From Sphingomonadaceae bacterium (lineage in GTDB: Bacteria; Pseudomonadota; Alphaproteobacteria; Sphingomonadales; Sphingomonadaceae): DNA of 64,000 bases. Both the position numbers and the translations under genes were made by a program. This document shows positions 33,907 through 41,553 of this stretch, in pieces. The notes beneath the pieces are model-generated. The model saw only the letters and a list, made by a program, of their open reading frames with translations, did not search any database and had not been told where the DNA came from. Every line of letters starts with the position of its first letter. The stretch's first letter is position 1. The DNA is taken from positions 313,013-377,012 of the forward strand of contig JAPZTW010000004.1 of the NCBI GenBank assembly GCA_027533105.1, in the 5' to 3' direction.

Positions 33907-34566
33907 CTATTCCGCTGCCTGCCTTTGGACCGCATAGGCATCCAGGTAGGCGTAATAGGCGCGGCGGATATGGCCGGTCATGATCGAGGCGGCCCAGCCG
34001 GCATCGCGGCGGGCAAAGGCGGCGACCAGTTCTTCGTGCTCGCGGTGCGATCGGTGCAGGTTCTCGCGATCATAATTCTGGGCCGTGCGCCAGACGACCG
34101 GCTGCTCGATCAACCGGGTCAGCAGGCTGGCCAGCCGCGGCGAACCTGCTGCTTCAACAATGATTTCGTGGAAGGCGCGGTTGTGCTCGAGGAAGGTGGA
34201 GATGTCCGGCAGGTCGGCCGCGATTGCCGTCTCGATTCCGTGGTTGTGAACCCGCAAGGCCTCGAGCTGCGCGGCATTGATGCGGGTGGCGGCACGGCGG
34301 GCGGCCTGGGCTTCCAGCATGGCGCGCAGTTCGAACGCGTCCTCGATGTCGTCATCCGACCAGTCTGCCACAAAGCTGCGCTGGCTTTCGCTGCGACGGA
34401 TCAGCAGGTCGGCCTCGAGGCGCCGCAGGGCATCGCGAACCGGGGTGCGCGACACTGCGCAGCGCAGCGCCAGCGCTTCTTCGCTGAGCTGTGAACCGGG
34501 TGGCAGTTCCCCCGCCAGGATCATTCCCCGAATTACCGTATAGGCGTGATCCGATGCGCGCGACAT
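33907..34566 (-). CDS. GntR-family (FadR/FCD subfamily) transcriptional regulator
   Basis: A 219-residue regulator: N-terminal winged helix (AYTVIRGMILAGELPPGSQLSEEALALRCAVSRTPVRDALRRLEADLL) and a C-terminal FCD ligand-binding domain with the metal-binding pattern of acidic and His residues (EHNRAFHEIIVEAAGSPRL, HREHEEL, MTGHIRRA). FCD regulators usually sense a carboxylic acid or CoA ester from the pathway they control. The start at 34566 (MSRASDHAY) is chosen from family alignment; the open frame runs farther upstream into the TonB-receptor promoter. Palindromes TGTATACA on both flanks suggest control of the operon downstream and of the divergent receptor. Confidence 0.92.
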   Translation of the reverse strand: MSRASDHAYTVIRGMILAGELPPGSQLSEEALALRCAVSRTPVRDALRRLEADLLIRRSESQRSFVADWSDDDIEDAFELRAMLEAQAARRAATRINAAQLEALRVHNHGIETAIAADLPDISTFLEHNRAFHEIIVEAAGSPRLASLLTRLIEQPVVWRTAQNYDRENLHRSHREHEELVAAFARRDAGWAASIMTGHIRRAYYAYLDAYAVQRQAAE

Positions 34567-34597
34567 GATCCCCACTGGCTCTCTTGACCTGAGCCAT

Positions 34598-34607
34598 TTG
34601 TATACAA
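34598..34607. promoter_or_regulatory. GntR operator copy 2 (TTGTATACAA)
   Basis: Perfect 10-base palindrome TTGTATACAA in the 114-base gap between the regulator gene (start 34566) and the divergent TonB-receptor gene (start 34681). The same core is found before the HMG-CoA-lyase-like gene. Confidence 0.7.
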
Positions 34608-34680
34608 TAAACGGGTCGCGACACAAGCTGTCCGGGGAATCGGCCATCAAAAGGTGGGCAGCGGTCAACAGGGAGTATCT

Positions 34681-37209
34681 ATGATGCGGATTACGCGCCT
34701 TCTGCTTTCGGCTTCGGCTGCCGGGCTTGCGCTCGGTGCCACCCCCGTCTTTGCCCAGGACAATGCCGTTGATGGCGCAAGCGAGGAGGATGCGATCATC
34801 GTAACCGCCCGCCGCCAGAACGAGCGCCTGCAGGATGTCCCGGCCTCGGTCTCGGTGCTCTCCACCGCCGCGCTGGAAAGCACGGGCGCCAAGAATGCCG
34901 ACGACTTCGCCCAGCTTACCCCTGGCGTGACGATCGTGACCGGCACCGCCGAAGCGGGCGACACCCAGATCAACATCCGCGGGATCAACGGCGCGCGCGA
35001 CGCGGAAAGCTCGGTCGCGCTGGTGGTCGACGGGATCCTCAAGACCAACACCGCCCAGCTCAACCAGGTGCAGGGGACCCTGCGCCAGGTCGAAATCCTG
35101 AAGGGTCCGCAGGGCGCGCTTTATGGCCGCAACGCCGCGGCCGGTGCCATCGTGCTGCAGACGCTCAAGCCCAAGGATGTGGCTGAAGGCGGCGCGCGCG
35201 TATCCTATGCCAATGCCAACACCTGGGATGCTTCGGCCTATGCCTCGCTGCCGCTGGGCGAAGGCGCCGGCATGGTGTTGAGCGGTGGCTTCCAGCGCAC
35301 CGACGGCTTCTTCCGCAACATCTTCCTCGGCAACAGCAAGACCGTTGACGACAAGGAAGCCTACAACGTCGATGGCCGCCTGGTCTTTACCCTGGGCGAG
35401 AATACCGAGTTCGACGTCAAGGTGCGCTGGGCCGAATTCCATGGCGCTTCGCTGCCGTTCAACGCCTCTTTCCACCTGCCCAATTTCGCGGCGGTGAACC
35501 CGAAGTTCTACGAGGACGTCGACGCCCACGAGTTCCGGTTCTACAACAACATCCGCGCCAGCAACGACCAGACGAGCTTTGATGCTTCGATCAAGGTCGA
35601 GCACAACTTTGAAAACATGAAGCTGGTGGCCTGGGCGCTGTTCTCGGATACCAAGCAGGACCTGGTGGCCGATGGCACCTCGGCCGATTTCGCCCGTTAC
35701 ATCAGCGCGGCGCTGCCCTCGGGCGCAACCGCGGTGAATTCGTGCTTTGCCTCGACCCTTGCCAATGCCGGTTTCCCGGTCAATCAGCCGGGCGCGATCG
35801 GCACTTCGCCCGTGCCGTTCATCTTCAACCCGGCGACTGGTTCGACCTTCGGCCCCTACAGCCCCACCACCTGCGACGGGACGCAGTACCAGCTGCGCAA
35901 CCAGGAAGACATCAGCGCGGAAGTGCGCCTGGTTTCGACCGGGGACGGCGCGCTGGCCTGGCAGGTTGGGGCCTATTACCTCAAGATCGACCGCCAGACC
36001 GGTGTCAGCCTGGGCGCCGACACCGGCCGTGGGGTGATCCAGAACCTGTACAACGGTCCGTCCAGCTCGAACCCGACCTCGCTGCTGCTCTCGGACCAGT
36101 TCGACACCAAGGTCTATGCCGCGTTCGGTTCGCTGGAGTACAAGCCCAACGACCAGTTCAAGGCTGGTCTGGCGCTGCGCTATGACATTGAGGACCGGGC
36201 CTCGCGCTCACTGGTGCCGACCGCGACCGACCCGTTCACCGGTGGCCCGATCAACCCGGGCCAGGCGTTTGGCCCGCTGACCCCCAAGTCGGCGTCGTTC
36301 AAGCAGTTGCAGCCGAAGGTGACGCTGAGCTGGACCCCGAGCAATCGGCTCAATGTCTACGCCAACTGGGGCATCGGCTTCAAATCGGGCGGGTTCAACA
36401 ACCAGGGCTCGTCGGCGCTGATCAATGCCAACTTCAACAACGGCGTCACCCCCGGCACCATCAACGCGAACGTGCGGATCAACGACCAGTACCGCAAGGA
36501 AAAGTCGAGCGCCTTCGAAGCCGGGGTGAAGGGTACCCTGTTCGACGACCGCATCACCTTCGACCTTGCTGGTTACTATACCCGCATCACCGACATGCAG
36601 TTCTTCGAATTCTTCGTGGGCAGCTTCGGCCTGCTGCGCGTGGTGTCGAACATCGATACGGTCGACGTGAAGGGCGCGGAAATCAACCTGACCGGCAAGG
36701 TGGTTGATGGCGTGAAGGTGTTCGGCTCCTTCAACGTCACCGATAGCGAGATCAAGAAGAACGCCTCGCGGCCTTACACGGTTGGCAACAAGTCGCCTTA
36801 CACCGCCGACTGGACGCTCAACGTCGGGGCCGATCTCAAGGTGCCGGTCACCGATGGGCTGCGCATTACCGGCCGCGCGGACTATCGCCTGACTGGTCCG
36901 ACCTGGTTCCACACCGTGCAGGACCAGACCCGTCCGACCCTCTTCAGCGGTCTGCTGCCGATCTCGGCGCTGGCCCTGCCGGCGGCGGTGGGCGATGCCC
37001 GCTACAACGTGGCCCAGCGCGACACCTTTGGCGTGTTCAATGCGCGCCTCGGTCTCGAAACCGACAGCTACCACGTTGTCGTCTTCGCCGAGAACCTGTT
37101 CGACAAGAAGTACATTGCCGAAGCGATCCCCGCGATTGAGTTCGGTGGCTCGTTCATCTCGCCCGGCGGCCGCCGCCTGATCGGGGTGGAAGCGGGCGTC
37201 AAGTTCTAA
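34681..37209 (+). CDS. TonB-dependent outer-membrane receptor of the GntR regulon
   Basis: An 842-residue receptor; the start at 34681 follows GGGAG by 6 bases and begins a signal peptide (MMRITRLLLSASAAGLALGA...VFA-QD). A TonB-box-like EDAIIVTARRQNERLQDV leads into the plug (RQVEILKGPQGALYGRNAAAGAIVLQT) and a 22-strand-type barrel ending GVEAGVKF. It would import the substrate of the divergent hydantoinase/CoA-transferase operon, with which it shares the TGTATACA operator; that substrate is unknown. Followed by a strong terminator. Confidence 0.93.
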   Translation: MMRITRLLLSASAAGLALGATPVFAQDNAVDGASEEDAIIVTARRQNERLQDVPASVSVLSTAALESTGAKNADDFAQLTPGVTIVTGTAEAGDTQINIRGINGARDAESSVALVVDGILKTNTAQLNQVQGTLRQVEILKGPQGALYGRNAAAGAIVLQTLKPKDVAEGGARVSYANANTWDASAYASLPLGEGAGMVLSGGFQRTDGFFRNIFLGNSKTVDDKEAYNVDGRLVFTLGENTEFDVKVRWAEFHGASLPFNASFHLPNFAAVNPKFYEDVDAHEFRFYNNIRASNDQTSFDASIKVEHNFENMKLVAWALFSDTKQDLVADGTSADFARYISAALPSGATAVNSCFASTLANAGFPVNQPGAIGTSPVPFIFNPATGSTFGPYSPTTCDGTQYQLRNQEDISAEVRLVSTGDGALAWQVGAYYLKIDRQTGVSLGADTGRGVIQNLYNGPSSSNPTSLLLSDQFDTKVYAAFGSLEYKPNDQFKAGLALRYDIEDRASRSLVPTATDPFTGGPINPGQAFGPLTPKSASFKQLQPKVTLSWTPSNRLNVYANWGIGFKSGGFNNQGSSALINANFNNGVTPGTINANVRINDQYRKEKSSAFEAGVKGTLFDDRITFDLAGYYTRITDMQFFEFFVGSFGLLRVVSNIDTVDVKGAEINLTGKVVDGVKVFGSFNVTDSEIKKNASRPYTVGNKSPYTADWTLNVGADLKVPVTDGLRITGRADYRLTGPTWFHTVQDQTRPTLFSGLLPISALALPAAVGDARYNVAQRDTFGVFNARLGLETDSYHVVVFAENLFDKKYIAEAIPAIEFGGSFISPGGRRLIGVEAGVKF

Positions 37210-37223
37210 CCCAGGGGCTGGGC

Positions 37224-37257
37224 GGGGCTGGCGGAAGAACTCCGCCAGCCCCCTTTT
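37224..37257 (+). terminator. Rho-independent terminator after the TonB receptor
   Basis: GGGGCTGGCGGA (37224-37235) pairs perfectly with TCCGCCAGCCCC (37241-37252) around the loop AGAAC and is followed by CTTTT. It starts 15 bases after the receptor stop codon. Confidence 0.88.
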
Positions 37258-37277
37258 GCCAGGGCTTGCGATAGGGC

Positions 37278-37298
37278 ATGGCCGCCGTGGGCGGCCAT
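37278..37298 (+). repeat. Second hairpin before the crotonase gene
   Basis: ATGGCCGCC (37278-37286) and GGCGGCCAT (37290-37298) form a perfect 9-base inverted repeat with a GTG loop, followed by TTCCGTTTT. It may be a second terminator behind the receptor or a hairpin in the crotonase leader. Confidence 0.4.
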
Positions 37299-37342
37299 TT
37301 CCGTTTTGGGCCGACCGGTCAGGCGAACGGAAAGGTGAACCG

Positions 37343-38128
37343 ATGAGCGATCCAGAAGCACAGGCCGGAGCAGAGCCCGCGCTGCGACTGGTTCGCGAAG
37401 GACCGATCGCCCGACTGCTCATTGACCGGGCAGACAAGCGCAACGCCTTCAACCAGGCGATGTGGCAATTACTGCCCGAACTGGTCCTGCGCGCGGTGTC
37501 CGATCCCGCAGTACGGGTATTGGCAATCCAGTCGGCCCAACCGGGGCCATTCTGTGCCGGCGCGGACATTGCCGAACTGCTGGCCAATCGCGACGACGAG
37601 CAGTGGCTGGCAGCGAACCAGGCTGCAATCAACCGCGCCCAGCACGTGCTGGCCCGGGCCGACAAACCGGTGATCGCCTTCATTGATGGCGATTGCGTGG
37701 GCGGTGGCTGCGGTCTGGCATTGGCCGCCGATATCCGCGTGGCAACGCCGCGCGCTCGGCTGGGGATCACCCCGGCCAAGCTGGGACTGGTCTATCCGTT
37801 GCACGATACCAAGCTGCTGGTCGATCTGGTCGGACCGGGGCAGGCCAAGCGGATGCTGTTCACCGGGCAATTGCTGGATGCCAACGAGGCTTTGAGGATT
37901 GGCCTCGTGGATGAGATTGCCGAAAGCACGGCCCACCTGGAGGCGGCCATTGCTGCCAATTCGCTTCATTCGACCAGCCGGATGAAGCGCTTCGTGCGCC
38001 GGGTCCTTGATGGGCAGGCGGACGAGGACGCGGAAACGTTGGCGGAGTTTGCCGCCGCATTCGCCGGCCCGGATTTTCTTGAAGGTACGAGCGCTTTCGT
38101 GGCCAAGCGCAAGCCGAACTTCAACTAG
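37343..38128 (+). CDS. Enoyl-CoA hydratase/isomerase-family (crotonase) protein lacking both catalytic glutamates
   Basis: A 261-residue crotonase fold; the ATG at 37343 follows GGAAAGG by 8 bases. The oxyanion-hole segments FCAGADIAELL and GDCVGGGCGLALAADIRVA are present, so an acyl-CoA enolate can be stabilised. However, the position of Glu144 of rat hydratase (GGGCEL) is Gly here (GGGCGL), and the Glu164 region reads LGITPAKLGLVYP without the Glu. Ordinary water addition is therefore unlikely; isomerase, decarboxylase or thioesterase chemistry is possible. It follows the receptor after a strong terminator, so it is likely transcribed separately. Confidence 0.9.
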   Translation: MSDPEAQAGAEPALRLVREGPIARLLIDRADKRNAFNQAMWQLLPELVLRAVSDPAVRVLAIQSAQPGPFCAGADIAELLANRDDEQWLAANQAAINRAQHVLARADKPVIAFIDGDCVGGGCGLALAADIRVATPRARLGITPAKLGLVYPLHDTKLLVDLVGPGQAKRMLFTGQLLDANEALRIGLVDEIAESTAHLEAAIAANSLHSTSRMKRFVRRVLDGQADEDAETLAEFAAAFAGPDFLEGTSAFVAKRKPNFN

Positions 38129-38130
38129 CG

Positions 38131-38167
38131 GTCCGGAACCGGCGGATATGCTCCACCGGTTCCGGAC
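38131..38167. terminator. Hairpin between convergent genes
   Basis: GTCCGGAACCGG (38131-38142) and CCGGTTCCGGAC (38156-38167) form a perfect 12-base stem between the convergent crotonase and peptidase stop codons. No long T run follows on either strand, so it may be a bidirectional terminator or an RNA 3'-end stabiliser. Confidence 0.5.
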
Positions 38168-38179
38168 AGTCTGTCGGGC

Positions 38180-40324
38180 TTATTTGACGCCCATTTCCTT
38201 GAGCAGGTTGGTCGCCCCGTCGACCTTCTCCATGACCCACAGCATGTAGCGGTGGTCGACATGGATGGTCCGGTTGATCGCCGGGTTGAAGCGCCAGTCG
38301 GAAATCACCCCGTCCAGCGTGCCGTCAAAGGCCAGGCCCACCAGTTCACCCTTGGCGTTGAGCGTGGCCGAACCGGAATTGCCGCCGGTGATGTCGACCG
38401 TGGTCAGGTAATTGACCGGCAGGGTGCCCAGTTCGGGGGCGACATAGTTGCCATAGTCGCGCGCCTTGACCAGTTCGATCGCCTTGTCCGGCGCGTCGAA
38501 TTCGCCCTTGCCGGTGTGCTTGGCGGCCATGCCTTCGGCGGTAGTGAAGGCGCTCCAGGTCACGCCATCCTGCTTGCGGCCGGTGACCTTGCCCCAGGTG
38601 ATCCGCAGCGAGCTGTTGGCATCGGGATAGACGGGCTTACCCTGTTCGCGGGTCCAGGCCATCCGGGCCTCCATCACCGCGCGCGAGGCGGCGTTGAGCT
38701 TCCCGTCGTTCTCCTTGTCCTCCTCCAGCCGCTGCTGGCTGTAGGGATAGGCGGCGACCGCCAGCTGGATGAACGGATCGGTCGAGGCTTCGAACTCGGC
38801 CGGGGTCTTGTCCAGCCAGGCCAGGCGCGTCGCCGTGTCGGTCAGCTTGGTTTCACCATAGAGCTTGTCGAGGCCGATCTGATCCAGCTTGGCCAGCAGC
38901 GCATCGTTGCGCTCACCGGCCGGTACCGAGCGGTAATGCTCCAGCGCCCATTCCATGATCTTGCGATCGACCATGGCATCGAACCGCCGCTCGATCTGCT
39001 TCAGGCCTTCGGTGCGCGGGGTGCGGTCACGATCCTGGAAACCGGCCTCGCGCTGGGCATCCGGCTTGGCCCGCTCCTTGGCCCAACGGTACAGCGTGCT
39101 GGCGGCGGAGAGCAGCTGGGCGCGGCTCATTTGGCCCAGCTTGATGTCGTTCACGGCGCGCTTGTTGTTTTCGGCAATCAGCGCATCGAGCTGGGCGAGG
39201 GCCGGGCCATAAGTGGCCTGGCGCTTGGGATCGGCGGCAAGCCAGGTCCGGAATGCGGCTTCCTCGGCCTCCTTGGTTTCGATCAGGCGGATCGCGTCGG
39301 CACCAGACATCTGGCCCAGCAGGTTCTTCTTGGTGTTGTCCGCGCCCTTCACGCTGTTGGCGTACTTGATCTGGGCAGCCTGGTTGCCGGCGGTCAGCTT
39401 GTTCACCAGGTCCGAATAGTCGGACAGCATCTTCTGATTGAGCGGATAGCGATCGGCAAAGACCGACTTCGTTTCCGCGGCCATGCGCCAGCGGTTGGTG
39501 TTGCCGGGGAAGCCCGCCAGCATCACGAAATCGCCGTCCTTGAGGCCTTCCTTGGCAATCGTCAGCCAGGACTTGGGCTGGTAGGGAACGTTGTCCTTCG
39601 AATAGGCGGCCGAGCTGCCATCGGGGCCAACGTAAGCGCGGTAGAAGCCGAAATCGCCAGTGTGGCGCGGCCACTGCCAGTTGTCGGTCTCTCCCCCGAA
39701 ATTGCCGATCCCGCCAGCCGGGGCATAGACCAGGCGCACGTCCTTGATCTCAAGCTGTTGCTGCAGGAAATAGCGCTCCCCGCCGAAATAGCTGCGCACG
39801 TCGCAGCGGCGGTTGGGCTGCTTTTCGCAAGCGGCGATCAGGCCCTTGCGGTTGGCGTCCATCCGGTCGAACCGCTGCCGGCCGGTCATCTTCGGGGTCA
39901 CGCCCTTCAGCATGTCGGTGGTGACGTTGCGCAGCGCCTCGATCACAAAGATGCGGGTGCCGGGGGCGGCGGGCACTTCCTCGGCCTTGGTCTTGGCCAG
40001 GAAGCCATCGGTCAGGTAATCCTGGCCCGGCTTCGAATTGTACTGGATCGAGCCATAAACGCAGTGGTGGTTCGAAAGCACCAGCCCTTCGGGCGAGACG
40101 AACGAGGCCGAGCAGCCCCCCAGCGAGACGATCGCATTCATCGGCGCCTTGGTCAGGTCGGCCAGCTGTTCAGGCGGAACCTGCGCCCCGGCAGCCTTCA
40201 TCTGTGCAGCCACTTCGGCCATCTGGCTGGGCAACCACATGCCCTCGTCGGCTGCAGCCGGGGTTGACAGGGCAAGACCGATCGCCAGCGACGATGCGGC
40301 GACGGCAAGGGTACGAAACGTCAT
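38180..40324 (-). CDS. S46-family dipeptidyl peptidase (DPP7-like)
   Basis: A 714-residue exopeptidase with signal peptide (MTFRTLAVAASSLAIGLALSTPAAA-DE), so periplasmic. The chymotrypsin-like catalytic triad is visible: His in LSNHHCVYGS, Asp in the region NWQWPRHTGDFGFYRAY, and Ser in ITGGNSGSATLNAKG. S46 enzymes remove dipeptides from peptide N-termini. The residue 18 positions after the catalytic Ser (GLAFDG) is Gly, as in DPP7; DPP11 has Arg there for acidic P1 residues. A preference for hydrophobic P1 residues is inferred. It probably serves peptide nutrition and is transcribed alone. Confidence 0.93.
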   Translation of the reverse strand: MTFRTLAVAASSLAIGLALSTPAAADEGMWLPSQMAEVAAQMKAAGAQVPPEQLADLTKAPMNAIVSLGGCSASFVSPEGLVLSNHHCVYGSIQYNSKPGQDYLTDGFLAKTKAEEVPAAPGTRIFVIEALRNVTTDMLKGVTPKMTGRQRFDRMDANRKGLIAACEKQPNRRCDVRSYFGGERYFLQQQLEIKDVRLVYAPAGGIGNFGGETDNWQWPRHTGDFGFYRAYVGPDGSSAAYSKDNVPYQPKSWLTIAKEGLKDGDFVMLAGFPGNTNRWRMAAETKSVFADRYPLNQKMLSDYSDLVNKLTAGNQAAQIKYANSVKGADNTKKNLLGQMSGADAIRLIETKEAEEAAFRTWLAADPKRQATYGPALAQLDALIAENNKRAVNDIKLGQMSRAQLLSAASTLYRWAKERAKPDAQREAGFQDRDRTPRTEGLKQIERRFDAMVDRKIMEWALEHYRSVPAGERNDALLAKLDQIGLDKLYGETKLTDTATRLAWLDKTPAEFEASTDPFIQLAVAAYPYSQQRLEEDKENDGKLNAASRAVMEARMAWTREQGKPVYPDANSSLRITWGKVTGRKQDGVTWSAFTTAEGMAAKHTGKGEFDAPDKAIELVKARDYGNYVAPELGTLPVNYLTTVDITGGNSGSATLNAKGELVGLAFDGTLDGVISDWRFNPAINRTIHVDHRYMLWVMEKVDGATNLLKEMGVK

Positions 40325-40436
40325 AGGGGCATGTCTCCACTAACCACTGGCGCGGCTCATAAGCGGCCCGGGCCAAGGCGACAATGGGGCAGAGAGGCCG
40401 TATCGTGCGCTGCTATCCTGTTGGCTGGGTGAGGGA

Positions 40437-41540
40437 TTAGAGCAGGAGCACCGCAAAGCCGAAGGCGGTGAGAAAGCTGGCCAGAGTCGCCGTGATGACC
40501 GGCACCGTCGCCCGCCAGCCCATATCGAGCAACAGGTCCATCCGGCTGCGCATCGCCGTGGCTGTCACGGCCAGCAACAGCAGCCCCTTGGAACCGACGA
40601 GCGCATAGTGGCTGACCGGCTCGGGTACGGTGATCAGGCTGTTGAGCACCACGGTGACGAGGAAGGCGGTGATGAACCAGGGCAGCGACAGGCGCTTCCA
40701 CAATGGCTGGGCCGCGCCCTCTCCGGTCTTGTCCCGCAACATCAGGCTGACCAGCACGACGACCGGCGCCAGCAGCGCCACGCGGGCCAGCTTGACGATC
40801 GTGGCATAGGAGCCCGCCGCATCGGAAAAGGCATAGCCACCACCGATTGCCTGGGCGACATCGTGGATCGAGGCTCCGATCAGGAAGCCGGCCTGGCGAT
40901 CGGTCAGGGCCAGTTCCGAGGCGAGGGCGGGGTAGACCGACATGGCGAAGGCGCTGGCAAGGCTTACCCCAACCAGGGTCAGTGCGAACTGCGCCTGGCT
41001 GAGCCGTTCCTTGCCGATCACGCCATAAAGCGCGAGGGCGGCGCTGGCCCCGCAGATCGCGGTGGATCCGCCCGCCAGCATCCCGGCATAGCGCGATTGG
41101 GTTACCATCCGCGCGCCGGCGATCCCGGCAAAGAAGGTTGCGGCCATGACCACCAGCAGTGCCAGGAAGGGGGCGGCGCCGAGCGCGGTGATCTGCCCCA
41201 CCGTCACCTGCAGCCCCAGGATCACGATCCCGACGCGCAGGCAGGTGCGCGAGGCGAAGTCCAGCCCCGGATGGGTCCGGGGATCGCGGGCGATGAAGTT
41301 CAGCGACAGGCCGATCAGCAAGCCCAGCAGGATGATCGGAAAGCCATAATGTTCCGACAGCCAGGCCGCCGCTGCCGCCGCCACGCCGCAGATTGCGAGC
41401 CCGGGGAACATGCTGTCCTTTGGCCGATCGGCCTGAGCAACCTGCTCGGCGAGGTGGAGTTCGCCATAGAGGTCTCCGCCATGGGGCAGGGCATCCCAGT
41501 CAATCGTGGTGGTGGGCTTGCGGGGTTCGCTGTGGTTCAT
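40437..41540 (-). CDS. YeiH-type (PF03601) putative sulfate/sulfite exporter
   Basis: A 367-residue inner-membrane protein; start at 41540 (MNHSEPRKP). It has a hydrophilic N-terminal ~45 residues and about ten membrane segments with the family motifs RTCLRVGIVILGLQVT, GGSTAICGASAALAL and GASIHDVAQAIGGGYA. This family is usually annotated as putative sulfate exporter; transport has rarely been shown. It starts 13 bases after the MFS gene in an operon with a TonB receptor, opposite the sulfoquinovosidase-monooxygenase operon. Disposing of the sulfite released by the monooxygenase would explain its presence (inference). Confidence 0.88.
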   Translation of the reverse strand: MNHSEPRKPTTTIDWDALPHGGDLYGELHLAEQVAQADRPKDSMFPGLAICGVAAAAAAWLSEHYGFPIILLGLLIGLSLNFIARDPRTHPGLDFASRTCLRVGIVILGLQVTVGQITALGAAPFLALLVVMAATFFAGIAGARMVTQSRYAGMLAGGSTAICGASAALALYGVIGKERLSQAQFALTLVGVSLASAFAMSVYPALASELALTDRQAGFLIGASIHDVAQAIGGGYAFSDAAGSYATIVKLARVALLAPVVVLVSLMLRDKTGEGAAQPLWKRLSLPWFITAFLVTVVLNSLITVPEPVSHYALVGSKGLLLLAVTATAMRSRMDLLLDMGWRATVPVITATLASFLTAFGFAVLLL

Positions 41541-41553
41541 CGGACTGACGGGA

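Noticed and set aside
30722..33937. 1071-codon open frame on the plus strand opposite HyuA and the HMG-CoA-lyase-like gene
   Set aside because: Antisense shadow of two well-supported genes; no recognisable motif or ribosome site.
34567..35604. N-terminal extension of the GntR regulator into the TonB-receptor gene
   Set aside because: The extension is antisense to the receptor and crosses the operator; the winged helix begins directly after the ATG at 34566.
38252..40267. 671-codon plus-strand frame opposite the S46 peptidase
   Set aside because: Antisense of a gene with complete catalytic triad and signal peptide.
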